Positions 6,830-15,566 of a DNA stretch of 18,394 nucleotides are shown here, one piece after another. This stretch comes from an uncultured Treponema sp. GTDB taxonomy: Bacteria; Spirochaetota; Spirochaetia; Treponematales; Treponemataceae. The stretch covers positions 1 through 18,394 of the forward strand of contig CALBGU010000110.1 of NCBI GenBank assembly GCA_937893155.1, read 5' to 3'. Below the pieces are notes generated by a model. That model was given only the letters and a program-made list of their open reading frames with translations, was not told the DNA's origin and ran no database searches. Each line of letters opens with the position of its first letter. The first letter of the stretch is position 1. Position numbers and translations under genes: made by a program.

Positions 6830-8712
6830 TTTTCGACACCGAAAAGGCGAGAACTTCGCTTAATTCTGCCGAAAAAAACGGAAAAATGCTTGTCCTCGCT
6901 CTCATTATTATTACGGTTTTTGTGGTTTATATCTTAAAATTGTTTTCAATGCAGGTGGTGGAGGGCGAAAAATACCGAAGCCAATCGCAAAATATGTCGA
7001 GTAAAATCCGAACAATCCCCGCCCAGCGCGGCGAAATTTTTGACCGCAACGCCGATTATCCGCTTGTTGTCAACGTCAATTCGTTCGCTATCGACGTTAC
7101 TCCCGGACAGATTCCCGCTGACCGCTATGATACAATGACAGCGCGGCTTGCGGGCTTTTTGGGAATGAAAAAAAGTGATATCGACAAAAAAATCCGTCCC
7201 GTAAGAAATTCGTTTACGGCGGTTGAAATCAAGGCAAATTTACCGTTTGAAATCATTTCGGATATTGCTGAAAATAGTTTTGATTTGCCGGGGGTTTCGT
7301 GGCGTTCAAAACCGAACCGCTATTATATGGAAACTGGCTCTATGTCGCACGTTTTGGGCTATACGGGCGATATTACGAAAGATGAAATCAATATGATGTG
7401 GAATCAAGGCTACACGGCGACTTCAGTTATCGGAAAAAGCGGCATTGAAAAGCAATATGATAATCTGTTGCAGGGCGTGGCGGGCAAGGAAAGCTGGGTT
7501 GTTGACGCAAAAGGTCGGACGATTTCGGCAAAACCCCAGATTGACCCGCCTCAAAGCGGAAAGAGCCTTGTGCTCACGATTGATACGCGTATTCAAAAAC
7601 TTGCGGAGACTGCGCTGGGCGAGCGCGTTGGTGCTGTTGTTGTGTTAAAGCCGGCGTCGGGCGAGATTTTAGCAATGGTGTCGTATCCGTATTTTGATGC
7701 AAATATTTTTAATACCGATGATTCTGCATCTCAATATCAAAAAATTGCGCGACAAAAAAATCAGCCGTTTTTGAATCGTGCTGTCGATGCTGAATATCCG
7801 CCTGCCTCAACGTTCAAGACGATTATGTCTACGGCGATGCTTGCTGAAAAAGCGTTTCCGTCAAATAAAACAATCGAATGTTCTGGACGAATTGTGTACG
7901 GCGGGCGTGTTTTTAACTGCCACAAAAAATATCCCGGACACGGCTGGCTTGACCTCAAAAACGCATTGGCGCAATCGTGCGATGTGTATTACTGGATTGT
8001 CGGGCGCGATTTTTTGGGTGTGGATACGATTTCAAGTTATGCGCGTGAATTTGGTTTTGGTCAAAGTTTGGAAATCGATTTGCCGTCGCAAAAATCGGGC
8101 TTTGTGCCGACAGCGCAGTGGAAAGAGCGCCGCTATCACGAAAAATGGGTTGATGGCGATACGATGAATATGTCTATTGGTCAGGGATACACGCTGGTAA
8201 CGCCGCTTCACATCGCGGATATGATGGCGATGGTTTGCAACAGCGGGACGATTTATAAACCGCATTTGCTCAAAGAAGTGCGTTCTCCCGGAACAGAAGC
8301 GCAGGTGCTAGAAAAAATTGAACCTGAAGTTTTGCACCAGTCCAACGTGGATAGGGCTGTGTGGCGCGAGGTTCAAAATGCGCTTCGATACACCATTACG
8401 GACGGTTCTGCGGAATATCCAATGCACAACCGATTTATTCAGATTGCAGGAAAAACGGGTACTGCCGAGGTCAACGGCTACGGAAAAGACCATTGGCATT
8501 CGTGGATGGTTGCCTATGCGCCGTTTGACGCTCCTGTTGACCAGCAGATTATTGTGGTAACGCTTGTTGAGGCGGTCAATGATTGGGAATGGTGGGCACC
8601 GTATTGCACGAACATCATTTTGCAGGGAATTTTTGCAAATCAGACGTATGATCAAGCGATTACAACGCTTGGTTTCCGTTATCTTATGAAATCTAATGTC
8701 CGACGGGAGTAG
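6826..8712 (+). CDS. mrdA: Penicillin-binding protein 2, peptidoglycan transpeptidase
   Basis: This 628-residue class B PBP cross-links glycan strands during lateral-wall growth, in partnership with RodA. It has an N-terminal membrane anchor (about 20-42), a pedestal/dimerisation domain (about 60-230, with RTIPAQRGEIFDRN and the later GKSGIEKQYDNLLQG), and a transpeptidase domain (about 245-610). Catalytic motifs: S328-T-F-K331 in YPPASTFKTI, with acylated Ser328 and Lys331; S384-C-D386 as the second motif; and K543-T-G545 in AGKTGTAEV. The second motif is SxD rather than SxN, which I take as a normal PBP2 variant. The residue before the active serine is Ala where Gly is more usual (YPPGSTFK). 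The start overlaps mreD by 4 bp, and the gene carries the rodA ribosome binding site near its end. Confidence 0.97.
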   Translation: MIFDTEKARTSLNSAEKNGKMLVLALIIITVFVVYILKLFSMQVVEGEKYRSQSQNMSSKIRTIPAQRGEIFDRNADYPLVVNVNSFAIDVTPGQIPADRYDTMTARLAGFLGMKKSDIDKKIRPVRNSFTAVEIKANLPFEIISDIAENSFDLPGVSWRSKPNRYYMETGSMSHVLGYTGDITKDEINMMWNQGYTATSVIGKSGIEKQYDNLLQGVAGKESWVVDAKGRTISAKPQIDPPQSGKSLVLTIDTRIQKLAETALGERVGAVVVLKPASGEILAMVSYPYFDANIFNTDDSASQYQKIARQKNQPFLNRAVDAEYPPASTFKTIMSTAMLAEKAFPSNKTIECSGRIVYGGRVFNCHKKYPGHGWLDLKNALAQSCDVYYWIVGRDFLGVDTISSYAREFGFGQSLEIDLPSQKSGFVPTAQWKERRYHEKWVDGDTMNMSIGQGYTLVTPLHIADMMAMVCNSGTIYKPHLLKEVRSPGTEAQVLEKIEPEVLHQSNVDRAVWREVQNALRYTITDGSAEYPMHNRFIQIAGKTGTAEVNGYGKDHWHSWMVAYAPFDAPVDQQIIVVTLVEAVNDWEWWAPYCTNIILQGIFANQTYDQAITTLGFRYLMKSNVRRE

Positions 8713-8717
8713 AAAAA

Positions 8718-10037
8718 ATGCAGACGCGCTCGTTTTCCATTTTTGATGTTTTTTTGATTTTGTGTGTAATTTTTTTAATCACGATTGGAATTTTTTTTAT
8801 ATACTCAGCAGGGGTTAATTCGTCGGGATTGCTCGTTAAAAAAGAGTATATAAAACAGATTGTGTGGGCATCGACGGGAATTTTGGTGATGCTCTTTTTT
8901 GCGGTGTTTGATTATCGTTTTTTTTACAATCACGCACGAAAAATTTATGCTATTATGATTGGGCTGTTAATTATCACCCTCGTTTTTGGAAAAAAAGTTA
9001 AGGGCGCGCGGAGCTGGCTGGGAATCGGCGGGCTTGGAATCCAATCGGCAGAATTTTGCAAAATACTGTTTATTTTATTTTTTGCGTATTTTCTTGACCG
9101 TACTTCCGGATTGCCGCCCAGAAAGCGATTTTTGCAGTCAGTTGGATTTTTGCTTATTCCGATGGGGCTGATTTTGATGCAGCCAGACCTCGGAAGTGCG
9201 AGCGTGTATATTCCGATTTTTCTTTCAATGGGATTTATCGCAAATATTTCCCTGCTGTATCTGCTGGTGTTTATGTCTGCTGGTTCACTCACGGTGATTT
9301 TTACGGTTTTGCCCATTTGGGAAACGGAGATTTTTCAAGGCACGCTTCCGATTTTGCAGGTTTTGACGAACACAAATCTTCGGCTTTTGATTACGGTTAG
9401 CAGTGCCGTGATTATGATTATTGCATTGCTTGCGCGCATTTTTTTCCGCAATCGATATTACACATGGATTTCTACGATTTTTGGCATCATTGTGTTTTCA
9501 CTGGTGGCTTTTGTTGCGATGGAAAAAGTCCTAAAGCCGTATCAAGTTTCGCGATTGATTGTGTTTATGGATCCGTCTGTGGACCCGCGCGGTGCGGGCT
9601 GGAATATTATTCAGTCCAAAATTGCAATCGGTTCTGGGAACCTTTTTGGGCAAGGATTTTTGCGAGGTTCTCAAAGCCATTTGCAATTCTTGCCAGAGCA
9701 AAGCACGGACTTCATTTTTAGCATTCTTTCAGAGGAACTGGGGTTTGCAGGGTGCTGCTTGGTTTTTGCGCTGTATTTTCTGATTTTGATGAGGATTTTA
9801 TATATAATTCGCAGTACTACAAACAATTATGGATATTATATTTCAGCAGGAATCCTTGGAATGTTGTTTTTCCATTTTATTGTAAACGTGGGAATGGTTA
9901 TGGGAATTATGCCCATTACGGGTATTCCGTTGCTGTTTTTGTCTTATGGTGGCTCGTCTCTTTGGACCGCAATGATTTGCATCGGGCTTTTGATAAGCAT
10001 AAGCACACGCCGTCTTGATTTCCAAGAATTAATATAA
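8718..10037 (+). CDS. rodA: RodA, SEDS-family peptidoglycan glycosyltransferase
   Basis: This 439-residue polytopic membrane protein polymerises lipid II into glycan strands with PBP2. SEDS features: GARSWLGIGG near residue 95; MQPDLGSASVYIP near 154; the block SRLIVFMDPSVDPRGAGWNI followed by QSKIAIGSGNLFGQGF; PEQSTDFIFSILSEELGF with the conserved Asp331; and the signature from N390 to S414 ending SYGGSS (S409-G412), which fits the FtsW/RodA/SpoVE pattern. A RodA rather than FtsW identity follows from its partner genes. At 439 residues it is longer than the roughly 370 of E. coli RodA. The extra length lies between W201 and Y275 and holds two hydrophobic segments (about 222-244 and 248-272). 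GGGAG at 8705-8709, inside the PBP2 gene, precedes ATG 8718 by 8 nt. Confidence 0.96.
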   Translation: MQTRSFSIFDVFLILCVIFLITIGIFFIYSAGVNSSGLLVKKEYIKQIVWASTGILVMLFFAVFDYRFFYNHARKIYAIMIGLLIITLVFGKKVKGARSWLGIGGLGIQSAEFCKILFILFFAYFLDRTSGLPPRKRFLQSVGFLLIPMGLILMQPDLGSASVYIPIFLSMGFIANISLLYLLVFMSAGSLTVIFTVLPIWETEIFQGTLPILQVLTNTNLRLLITVSSAVIMIIALLARIFFRNRYYTWISTIFGIIVFSLVAFVAMEKVLKPYQVSRLIVFMDPSVDPRGAGWNIIQSKIAIGSGNLFGQGFLRGSQSHLQFLPEQSTDFIFSILSEELGFAGCCLVFALYFLILMRILYIIRSTTNNYGYYISAGILGMLFFHFIVNVGMVMGIMPITGIPLLFLSYGGSSLWTAMICIGLLISISTRRLDFQELI

Positions 10038-10089
10038 TTTTAATAAATCTGTAACGGCTTTTTGTGCACTTATAAAAACAGGAGAATGT

Positions 10090-12888
10090 ATGAATCTTAT
10101 AAATCCGCTCTCGGCGATTGGCGCTGAGCTTTGTTCTGTGCAAAATCCTTCGCGGTATCTTGGCGGAGAAGTTGGCTCTATTGTAAAGCCGCACGCAGAA
10201 AATCCTGATTTGTTCAATTTTGCAATCGCGTTTCCTGATTTGTATGAAATTGCGATGTGCAATCAAGCGGTAAAAATTATTTATAATGGTTTGAATGCGT
10301 TTCCGAATGTGCGCTGTGAACGCGTTTTTGCGCCAGATACTGATTTTGAAAATCTGCTCAAGCAAAAGAAAATCCCTCTTTATACGCTCGAAACAGGAAT
10401 GCCGCTTTCTGATGTTGATGTGATAGGATTTTCAATCGGGTATGAGCTGGGAATTACGAGTGTTTTGGCAATACTTGAGACAGGAGGAGTGCCGCTTCTT
10501 TCGCGTGAGCGCGGCGAGGACGACCCGATTGTGTTTGCGGGCGGGTGCGGTGTTACCAATCCTGCTCCGTTCAGCGATTTTTTTGATGCCGTATATATTG
10601 GTGAGGCTGAGAACGGGCTTTTCGAGTTGATTTCTGAGCTTGCCAAAATGAAAAAGCAGGGCGCAACTCGCTCTGAAATGCTCTCAGTTTTTGCAAAAAA
10701 TCCTGCCGTTTGGACGCGCGATATGAGTTTTGAAACCTGCGGGCACAAAATGGCGGTTCGTGCTGTTCAGGCGGATTTCGGGCAAAGAGAAGCTGTGCCG
10801 TCGTATTTTCCGCTTGCGAATGTAAAAATGGTGCAGGACCACGGAACTGTGGAAATTATGCGCGGCTGTCCAAATGGCTGCCGATTTTGCCACGCGGGTG
10901 TGTATTATCGTCCTCAGCGAATGAAAAAGCCTGCGTTTATTTTTAACGAAGTGGATAATTTGGTGCGGAAAGCGGGTTTTCGGCAAATCAGTTTGATGTC
11001 GCTGTCGTCGGCAGATTATAGCGGAATTTCGCAGTTGCTTGATGCGCTGAACAAAAAATACAACGGCGAAAATGTGAGTTTTCAGTTGCCGTCTTTAAAA
11101 GTCAACAGTATGTCGCTTCCGCTTTTGGAGAAACTTTCTGAAGTCCGAAAAGGCGGTCTGACTTTTGCGGTGGAAACGCCCGACGAAGCTTGGCAGCTTT
11201 CGCTTAATAAGGAAGTGTACGCGCAGCATTTGATTGACATAATTTTGGAAGCAAAAAAACGAGGCTGGAATAAGGCAAAATTTTATTTTATGATTGGGCT
11301 TCCGGTAGGAAATAACCTTGCGGGCGCGAAAAATGCGCCGTCGCCGTGGAGCGAGATGGAAATGCCTGAAACATACGTTGCGGGCGCGGACGGCTCGGAG
11401 GAAAAAGCAATCGTTGATTTTCTTTTGGAATTGCAGGAGAAAACGAAAATCCAATGCAATGTGAATGTGGGAACGTTTATTCCAAAGCCGCATACGGCGT
11501 ATCAGTGGATTCGCCAAATTTCGCGTGAAGAATCAAAAGCAAAGATGGATTACATTCGCGCAATGCTTCCGCGTGGAAAATTCAAGGTCGGTACACACAA
11601 CGAAAATATTGCGTATCTTGAGGGCTTGCTTTCTCGCTTGGACGAGCGGGCGGGCGCATTGATTTTGCAGGCGTACCAAAAAGGTGCGCGGCTGGACGCG
11701 TGGGAAGACCATTTGCGCGAAAATATGCCGATTTGGGACAGCGTTTTTGCGAGTGCACCGTGGGACGTGCGCGGAGAAATTTTGCGCGAACGGCGGCTGG
11801 ACGAGCCTTTGCCATGGGACAATGTGAGTTTGGGACCGGCAAAATCATTTTATCGGCGCGAATGGGAGCGCTCGCTTTCGGCGGTGCTGACCAACCGTTG
11901 CGGTGCGCTGTGCGGGGAGCGTTGCGGTGTGTGCTCGGCAACAAAATCGGTGCATTTGCCGCAAATCAGCGATGACGAACTTGAGCGACTGTCGATTCCG
12001 CAGAAAATGCCGCAAAAACAGGGCGACAACATTCCGATTTTATGGCGCTGTATTTTTACGTTCACCAAAACGGGCGGCGCTGAATATATTTCGCATTTAA
12101 TGCAGGTGGAAATTATGCAGCGCGCGTTTTTGTGCGCCGCTTTGCCCGTCGTATACACCATGGGATTCAACCCGATTCCGCGCCTTGAGTTTGCCTCTAC
12201 GCTGTCGCTCGGCATAAAATCGCTTGATGAAATTGCGTCGTGTGTGCTTTTGGAACAGTGTGACGAAGCGGAATTTGTGCAAAAGATGAATGCTGTTTTG
12301 CCTGCGAATTTGCGCGTAAAAGATTGCTGCATTTTCCCCGTAACGAATCAGCGAAAACGAGAATCGCTTGCAACTTCTCTCTGGGGAAATGTGTACGAGT
12401 ATGATTTTGGCACTCAGTTTGATTTTTTTGCATTTCAAAAATCGGAATTATTCCACAATTTTCAACTCGACACGGGATTTTCTGTGCAAGACGGTGGCGA
12501 TGCGCAGAAAAAAATCATCACGCTCCCATTCAAATTGGACCGTCCGTTCCGAAACGCAATCGAGGATTTCGGCGGCGATAAAATTTTTAGGCTGTGTTCG
12601 ATTACCAAAATACGAACGCTTGCAAAACCCGAAATCACAGGCTGGACGCTGGCTGATGAACGGGCTTGGATTTTGCAGCATGCCAGCGAAGAGCGGCGCG
12701 CATTTTGCGTATCTGATGAATCTGAAACATCAGCGGATAGTGCTCGCGAAATGAGTTTATCGCCCATTTCGTATTATGAGCTTTACCACAAAATTGCCGC
12801 AGTGAACGCCGCGCTTATTGAAGAACGAAATGAAATGAAAAAAGCGCGAAAAGCATTTTTTAGAGCACAAGGAGAAAATCAATCGTAG
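10090..12888 (+). CDS. Radical SAM protein (TIGR03960-like) fused to DUF2344
   Basis: This 932-residue cytoplasmic protein has two recognisable halves. Residues about 1-640 match the TIGR03960 radical SAM family: an N-terminal domain resembling a cobalamin-binding fold (about 20-215, FAIAFPDLYEIAMCNQAVK), then the radical SAM core with EIMRGCPNGCRFCHAG, where C260, C264 and C267 should bind the 4Fe-4S cluster that cleaves S-adenosylmethionine. A second cysteine group, CX3CX3CX2C at 604-615, may bind another cluster or a metal. Residues about 650-850 match DUF2344 (radical-SAM-linked domain: WRCIFTFTKTGGAEYISHL, then YTMGFNPIPRLEFASTLSLG). In many bacteria these are two adjacent genes. A further 80 residues at the C-terminus are unassigned. 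The substrate is unknown; RNA modification is often suggested. AGGAG (10080-10084) gives a clear start at 10090, 52 bp after rodA. Confidence 0.9.
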   Translation: MNLINPLSAIGAELCSVQNPSRYLGGEVGSIVKPHAENPDLFNFAIAFPDLYEIAMCNQAVKIIYNGLNAFPNVRCERVFAPDTDFENLLKQKKIPLYTLETGMPLSDVDVIGFSIGYELGITSVLAILETGGVPLLSRERGEDDPIVFAGGCGVTNPAPFSDFFDAVYIGEAENGLFELISELAKMKKQGATRSEMLSVFAKNPAVWTRDMSFETCGHKMAVRAVQADFGQREAVPSYFPLANVKMVQDHGTVEIMRGCPNGCRFCHAGVYYRPQRMKKPAFIFNEVDNLVRKAGFRQISLMSLSSADYSGISQLLDALNKKYNGENVSFQLPSLKVNSMSLPLLEKLSEVRKGGLTFAVETPDEAWQLSLNKEVYAQHLIDIILEAKKRGWNKAKFYFMIGLPVGNNLAGAKNAPSPWSEMEMPETYVAGADGSEEKAIVDFLLELQEKTKIQCNVNVGTFIPKPHTAYQWIRQISREESKAKMDYIRAMLPRGKFKVGTHNENIAYLEGLLSRLDERAGALILQAYQKGARLDAWEDHLRENMPIWDSVFASAPWDVRGEILRERRLDEPLPWDNVSLGPAKSFYRREWERSLSAVLTNRCGALCGERCGVCSATKSVHLPQISDDELERLSIPQKMPQKQGDNIPILWRCIFTFTKTGGAEYISHLMQVEIMQRAFLCAALPVVYTMGFNPIPRLEFASTLSLGIKSLDEIASCVLLEQCDEAEFVQKMNAVLPANLRVKDCCIFPVTNQRKRESLATSLWGNVYEYDFGTQFDFFAFQKSELFHNFQLDTGFSVQDGGDAQKKIITLPFKLDRPFRNAIEDFGGDKIFRLCSITKIRTLAKPEITGWTLADERAWILQHASEERRAFCVSDESETSADSAREMSLSPISYYELYHKIAAVNAALIEERNEMKKARKAFFRAQGENQS

Positions 12889-12901
12889 AACAAATTGTTG
12901 C

Positions 12902-12920
12902 GAATCGATTCGATTTTTTT
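12902..12920 (+). terminator. Weak intrinsic terminator after the radical SAM gene
   Basis: AATCG (12903-12907) and CGATT (12911-12915) can form a 5-bp hairpin with a 3-nt loop, plus an outer G-T pair, followed directly by TTTTT (12916-12920). It sits 13 bp after the preceding stop. The stem is short, so termination would be partial at best. The same bases include a 12-bp perfect palindrome (12901-12912), which could instead be a protein site. Confidence 0.35.
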
Positions 12921-14153
12921 ATGATGAGTATGGATATAATATTAAAAATGGATTCAATAATAAAAAATGATAACACCATTGCATTGATTGCAATAACGTT
13001 TTTGTGGGCGGCTTTTTCGATTTATGCGGAGCAAAAATGGAAATGGGCGGCAAAAATAACGGGGACTGTCATTTGTATGCTGGGCGCAATGGTGTTTTCA
13101 AATGCTAACGTAATCCCGTCTGATGCGCTGTGGTTCAATGAAACAATTTGGGATTTCGTGATTCCGCTCTCAATTCCGCTTTTGCTTTTTCAGTGCAACA
13201 TAAAAAAAATTTGGAAAGAATCCGGGCGGCTTTTGACGTTATTTCTCATCGGTTCTTTTGGAACGGCTGTTTCGGCGGTTCTTGCGTATTGGCTTTTGAG
13301 CGAAAAAATCCCGCATCTTGAAAAAATAGCGGCAATGATGACCGGCTCGTACATCGGAGGAAGCGTCAATTTTGCCTCGCTTTCATCGTTTTTTCAGACC
13401 CCGAGCGAAATTTCGGCGGCAGCAACGGTGGCTGATAATTTTTTGATGGCGGTGTATTTTTTTGTGTTAATCGCGATTTCTTCATCAAAATTTTTTCAAG
13501 CTCATTTTAAGCACCCGCATATTTTGAAAGCAGCGCGCATAAAGCCTTCTTTGCAGACACAATCTGCGGCGTATTGGAGTGCAAAAAAAATATCGCTCAA
13601 AGATATTGCGTTTGACTTTGCTTTTTCGGCGGCGATTGTATGGATTTCAACGGAAGGCGCAACCGTGCTTGCTCAAATAATTCCGCGCACAAATGTTGCG
13701 ATGGACATTTTGAACTCGCTTTTTTCAAACCGCTATCTTTTAATGACGACCATTACGACGCTTCTGGCGACTTTTTTGCCGCAAAAGTGGAAGCCCAACG
13801 CGGGCACGCAAGAATTGGGCACCTATATGATTTATCTGTTTTTTTTCGCGGTCGGCGTGCCTGCCACGTTGAGCGATATTATTCGTCAAGCGCCGTTTTT
13901 GTTCCTTTTTTGCGCGATAATCGTTTTTTCAAATATGATTTTTTGTTTTATTGGCGGCAAAGTGCTCGATTTTACGCTGGAAGATATTATTCTTGCCTCG
14001 AATGCAAACATCGGCGGTCCGACTACAGCGGCAGCGATGGCGATTTCAAAGGGCTGGACGGATTTGACTGGTGCTGTGCTTTTGGTGGGCACGCTTGGAT
14101 ACGCAATCGGAACATATTTTGGAATTTTTGTGGGAAAAATCCTTGGCGCGTAA
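12921..14153 (+). CDS. DUF819 (YjcL-like) integral membrane protein
   Basis: This protein of up to 410 residues has about ten hydrophobic helices. It resembles the DUF819/COG5505 family, which includes Bacillus YjcL. Family-typical motifs are MTGSYIGGSVNFASLS in the first half and ASNANIGGPTTAAAMAISKG followed by GTLGYAIGTYFGIFVG near the C-terminus. Two glycine-rich re-entrant-like motifs in an inverted arrangement are typical of secondary transporters, but no substrate is established for the family. It lies 30 bp before folC and is probably co-transcribed with it; a link to folate is not demonstrated. The start is ambiguous. In-frame ATGs at 12921, 12924, 12930 and 12948 all lack a good ribosome binding site, and 12948 (MDSIIKNDNTIALIA) best fits the expected short N-terminus before the first helix. 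Confidence 0.85.
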   Translation: MMSMDIILKMDSIIKNDNTIALIAITFLWAAFSIYAEQKWKWAAKITGTVICMLGAMVFSNANVIPSDALWFNETIWDFVIPLSIPLLLFQCNIKKIWKESGRLLTLFLIGSFGTAVSAVLAYWLLSEKIPHLEKIAAMMTGSYIGGSVNFASLSSFFQTPSEISAAATVADNFLMAVYFFVLIAISSSKFFQAHFKHPHILKAARIKPSLQTQSAAYWSAKKISLKDIAFDFAFSAAIVWISTEGATVLAQIIPRTNVAMDILNSLFSNRYLLMTTITTLLATFLPQKWKPNAGTQELGTYMIYLFFFAVGVPATLSDIIRQAPFLFLFCAIIVFSNMIFCFIGGKVLDFTLEDIILASNANIGGPTTAAAMAISKGWTDLTGAVLLVGTLGYAIGTYFGIFVGKILGA

Positions 14154-14171
14154 TGTGTGAGAGCCATATAC

Positions 14172-14177
14172 AAGAGG
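14172..14177 (+). promoter_or_regulatory. Ribosome binding site that fixes the folC start
   Basis: AAGAGG lies six bases before ATG 14184. The frame is open back to a GTG at 14157, but that start has no ribosome binding site and would add nine residues (ending YKRR) that are not expected in FolC proteins. Confidence 0.7.
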
Positions 14178-14183
14178 CGAAAA

Positions 14184-15536
14184 ATGAAAAGTCGATTTCA
14201 ATCAATAAATGAATTGGAGCAATTTCTTGACCACTATTTGAATTTTGAAAAACACCCTCAAAAAAATATTTTTTGGCTTGATACGGTTCGGTTTTTTTGC
14301 GAAAAATTAGGAAATCCCCAAAAAAGTGCAAAATGTGTTCACGTTGCAGGCTCAAAGGGCAAAGGGTCGGTTTCTGTTTTTTCTGCGTCGATTTTGAATG
14401 CGGCGGGCTTTAAGACCGGCTTGTATACGTCTCCACATTTGTTGGATTTTGCCGAGCGTGTAAGAAGTGCAGAGGATTTTTTGAGCGATGCGGTGTACAA
14501 AGCTGCGTCTGATGAACTGATTGCGACCGTCCGAAAGGTGAGCGATTCTGAATTGCCGGGCGGGCGGGCTATAACGTGGTTTGAGTTGGTAACGCTGTTT
14601 GCTTTTTTGTGCTTTCGGCAATTCGGTGCGGATTGGAGCGTGTTTGAAGTGGGCTTGGGCGGCAGATTAGACGCAACGAACGTGATTTTGCCGGAAGTGT
14701 GCTGCATAACGCCGCTTGAATTGGAGCACACCGAATTTTTGGGCGACACGCTTGAAAAGATTGCAACAGAAAAATGCGGAATCATAAAAAAAGGGATTCC
14801 GGTGGTTACTTCGGCTCAAAAAACAGAAGCTCTGTCCGTCATAAAAAAAGTTGCCGCCGAGAGAGAATCGCATCTTCTTGTTTTACCAGAAATTGCGGAA
14901 ATCAAAAGCAAAATTACGAAAAATGATTTTGGAGAATTTACGCAAAAAACAACCATTTTGTCTCCGATTTTTTTTAAACCGATACATGCGGATTTGAAAC
15001 TTTTGGGCAAAGAACAAGCAGAAAATGCTGCGCTTGCCGCGATTGCTATAAAAACAGCATATCCGAACATAAGTGACGAGCAGCTTGAGAAAGGGCTTTC
15101 TGCGGCTTTTTTGCCTGCGCGTTTTGAAATTGTGCCATCAGTTCCAAAGTTCCCCGAAATTCCGTTTTTGGTTATTGATGGAGCGCACACGGTAAATAGC
15201 ACAAAATGTCTGCTTGAAACGCTTTTTTCGCTACAAACAGAAAAAAAGCCTGATTTGCTTTTTGCCTGTGCGGCGGACAAAGATGTGGAAGACATTGCGG
15301 AACTGCTTGCGCCTGAATTCGATAAAATTACATTGACGATTCCGGGCGATGTAAAAAAAGCCGATTTTGAGCGCACGAAAAATGCTTTTTTGCGCGTGCA
15401 TGCCGATTTTTTATGCGGCGAACAGTTTTCTGAAATGATTACCGCTTCGCTTTTGAGCGCAAATGAGCGAAAAGTTCCTCTGGTGGTTTGCGGTTCGTTT
15501 TATCTTGCTGCTGAAGTGAAAAAAATCCTTTTATAA
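14184..15536 (+). CDS. folC: Folylpolyglutamate synthase / dihydrofolate synthase FolC
   Basis: This 450-residue Mur-ligase-family enzyme uses ATP to add glutamate to dihydropteroate and/or tetrahydrofolate, so that folates are made and retained in the cytoplasm. Motifs in order: P-loop HVAGSKGKGSVSVFSAS (GSKGKGS at 56-62); YTSPHLLDFAERV (81-93); the magnesium/ATP segment EVGLGGRLDATN (155-166); LGDTLEKIATEKCGIIKKG (186-204); LGKEQAENAALA (274-285); and DGAHTVNS (332-339) in the C-terminal domain. The P-loop reads SKGKGS where TNGKGS is commoner, and DGAHT replaces the usual DGAHN. Both are mild changes and the fold motifs are otherwise intact. Whether it has both activities cannot be told from sequence. 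It follows the DUF819 gene by 30 bp and is followed by the glgC promoter. Confidence 0.95.
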   Translation: MKSRFQSINELEQFLDHYLNFEKHPQKNIFWLDTVRFFCEKLGNPQKSAKCVHVAGSKGKGSVSVFSASILNAAGFKTGLYTSPHLLDFAERVRSAEDFLSDAVYKAASDELIATVRKVSDSELPGGRAITWFELVTLFAFLCFRQFGADWSVFEVGLGGRLDATNVILPEVCCITPLELEHTEFLGDTLEKIATEKCGIIKKGIPVVTSAQKTEALSVIKKVAAERESHLLVLPEIAEIKSKITKNDFGEFTQKTTILSPIFFKPIHADLKLLGKEQAENAALAAIAIKTAYPNISDEQLEKGLSAAFLPARFEIVPSVPKFPEIPFLVIDGAHTVNSTKCLLETLFSLQTEKKPDLLFACAADKDVEDIAELLAPEFDKITLTIPGDVKKADFERTKNAFLRVHADFLCGEQFSEMITASLLSANERKVPLVVCGSFYLAAEVKKILL

Positions 15537-15566
15537 TATCTTTGTGTGATATGACATAAATTTAAG

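Noticed and set aside
7975..7983. Second PBP2 motif is SCD rather than SxN, possibly an inactive enzyme
   Set aside because: SxD occurs in functional PBP2-type enzymes as far as I know, and the STFK and KTG motifs and operon context are intact.
8793..8800. T-runs of about eight in rodA as phase-variation sites
   Set aside because: They are short, interspersed in an AT-rich membrane-protein gene that is probably essential, and not near a start codon.
10033..10038. Perfect TATAAT at the rodA stop as a promoter for the radical SAM gene
   Set aside because: No -35 lies 15-19 bp upstream: TTGATT (10015-10020) is 12 bp away and TTGATA (9990-9995) is 37 bp away.
12901..12912. 12-bp perfect palindrome CGAATCGATTCG as a regulator site
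   Set aside because: It is a single copy in the window and more simply part of the weak hairpin/T-run terminator after the radical SAM gene.
14157..14183. GTG start for folC nine codons upstream
   Set aside because: It has no ribosome binding site, whereas AAGAGG is correctly spaced before ATG 14184.
13640..14212. 190-codon plus-strand frame overlapping the DUF819 gene
   Set aside because: It is a frame-shifted reading of the membrane protein gene, whose in-frame translation has clear family motifs. The alternative product is Arg/Cys/His-rich and featureless.
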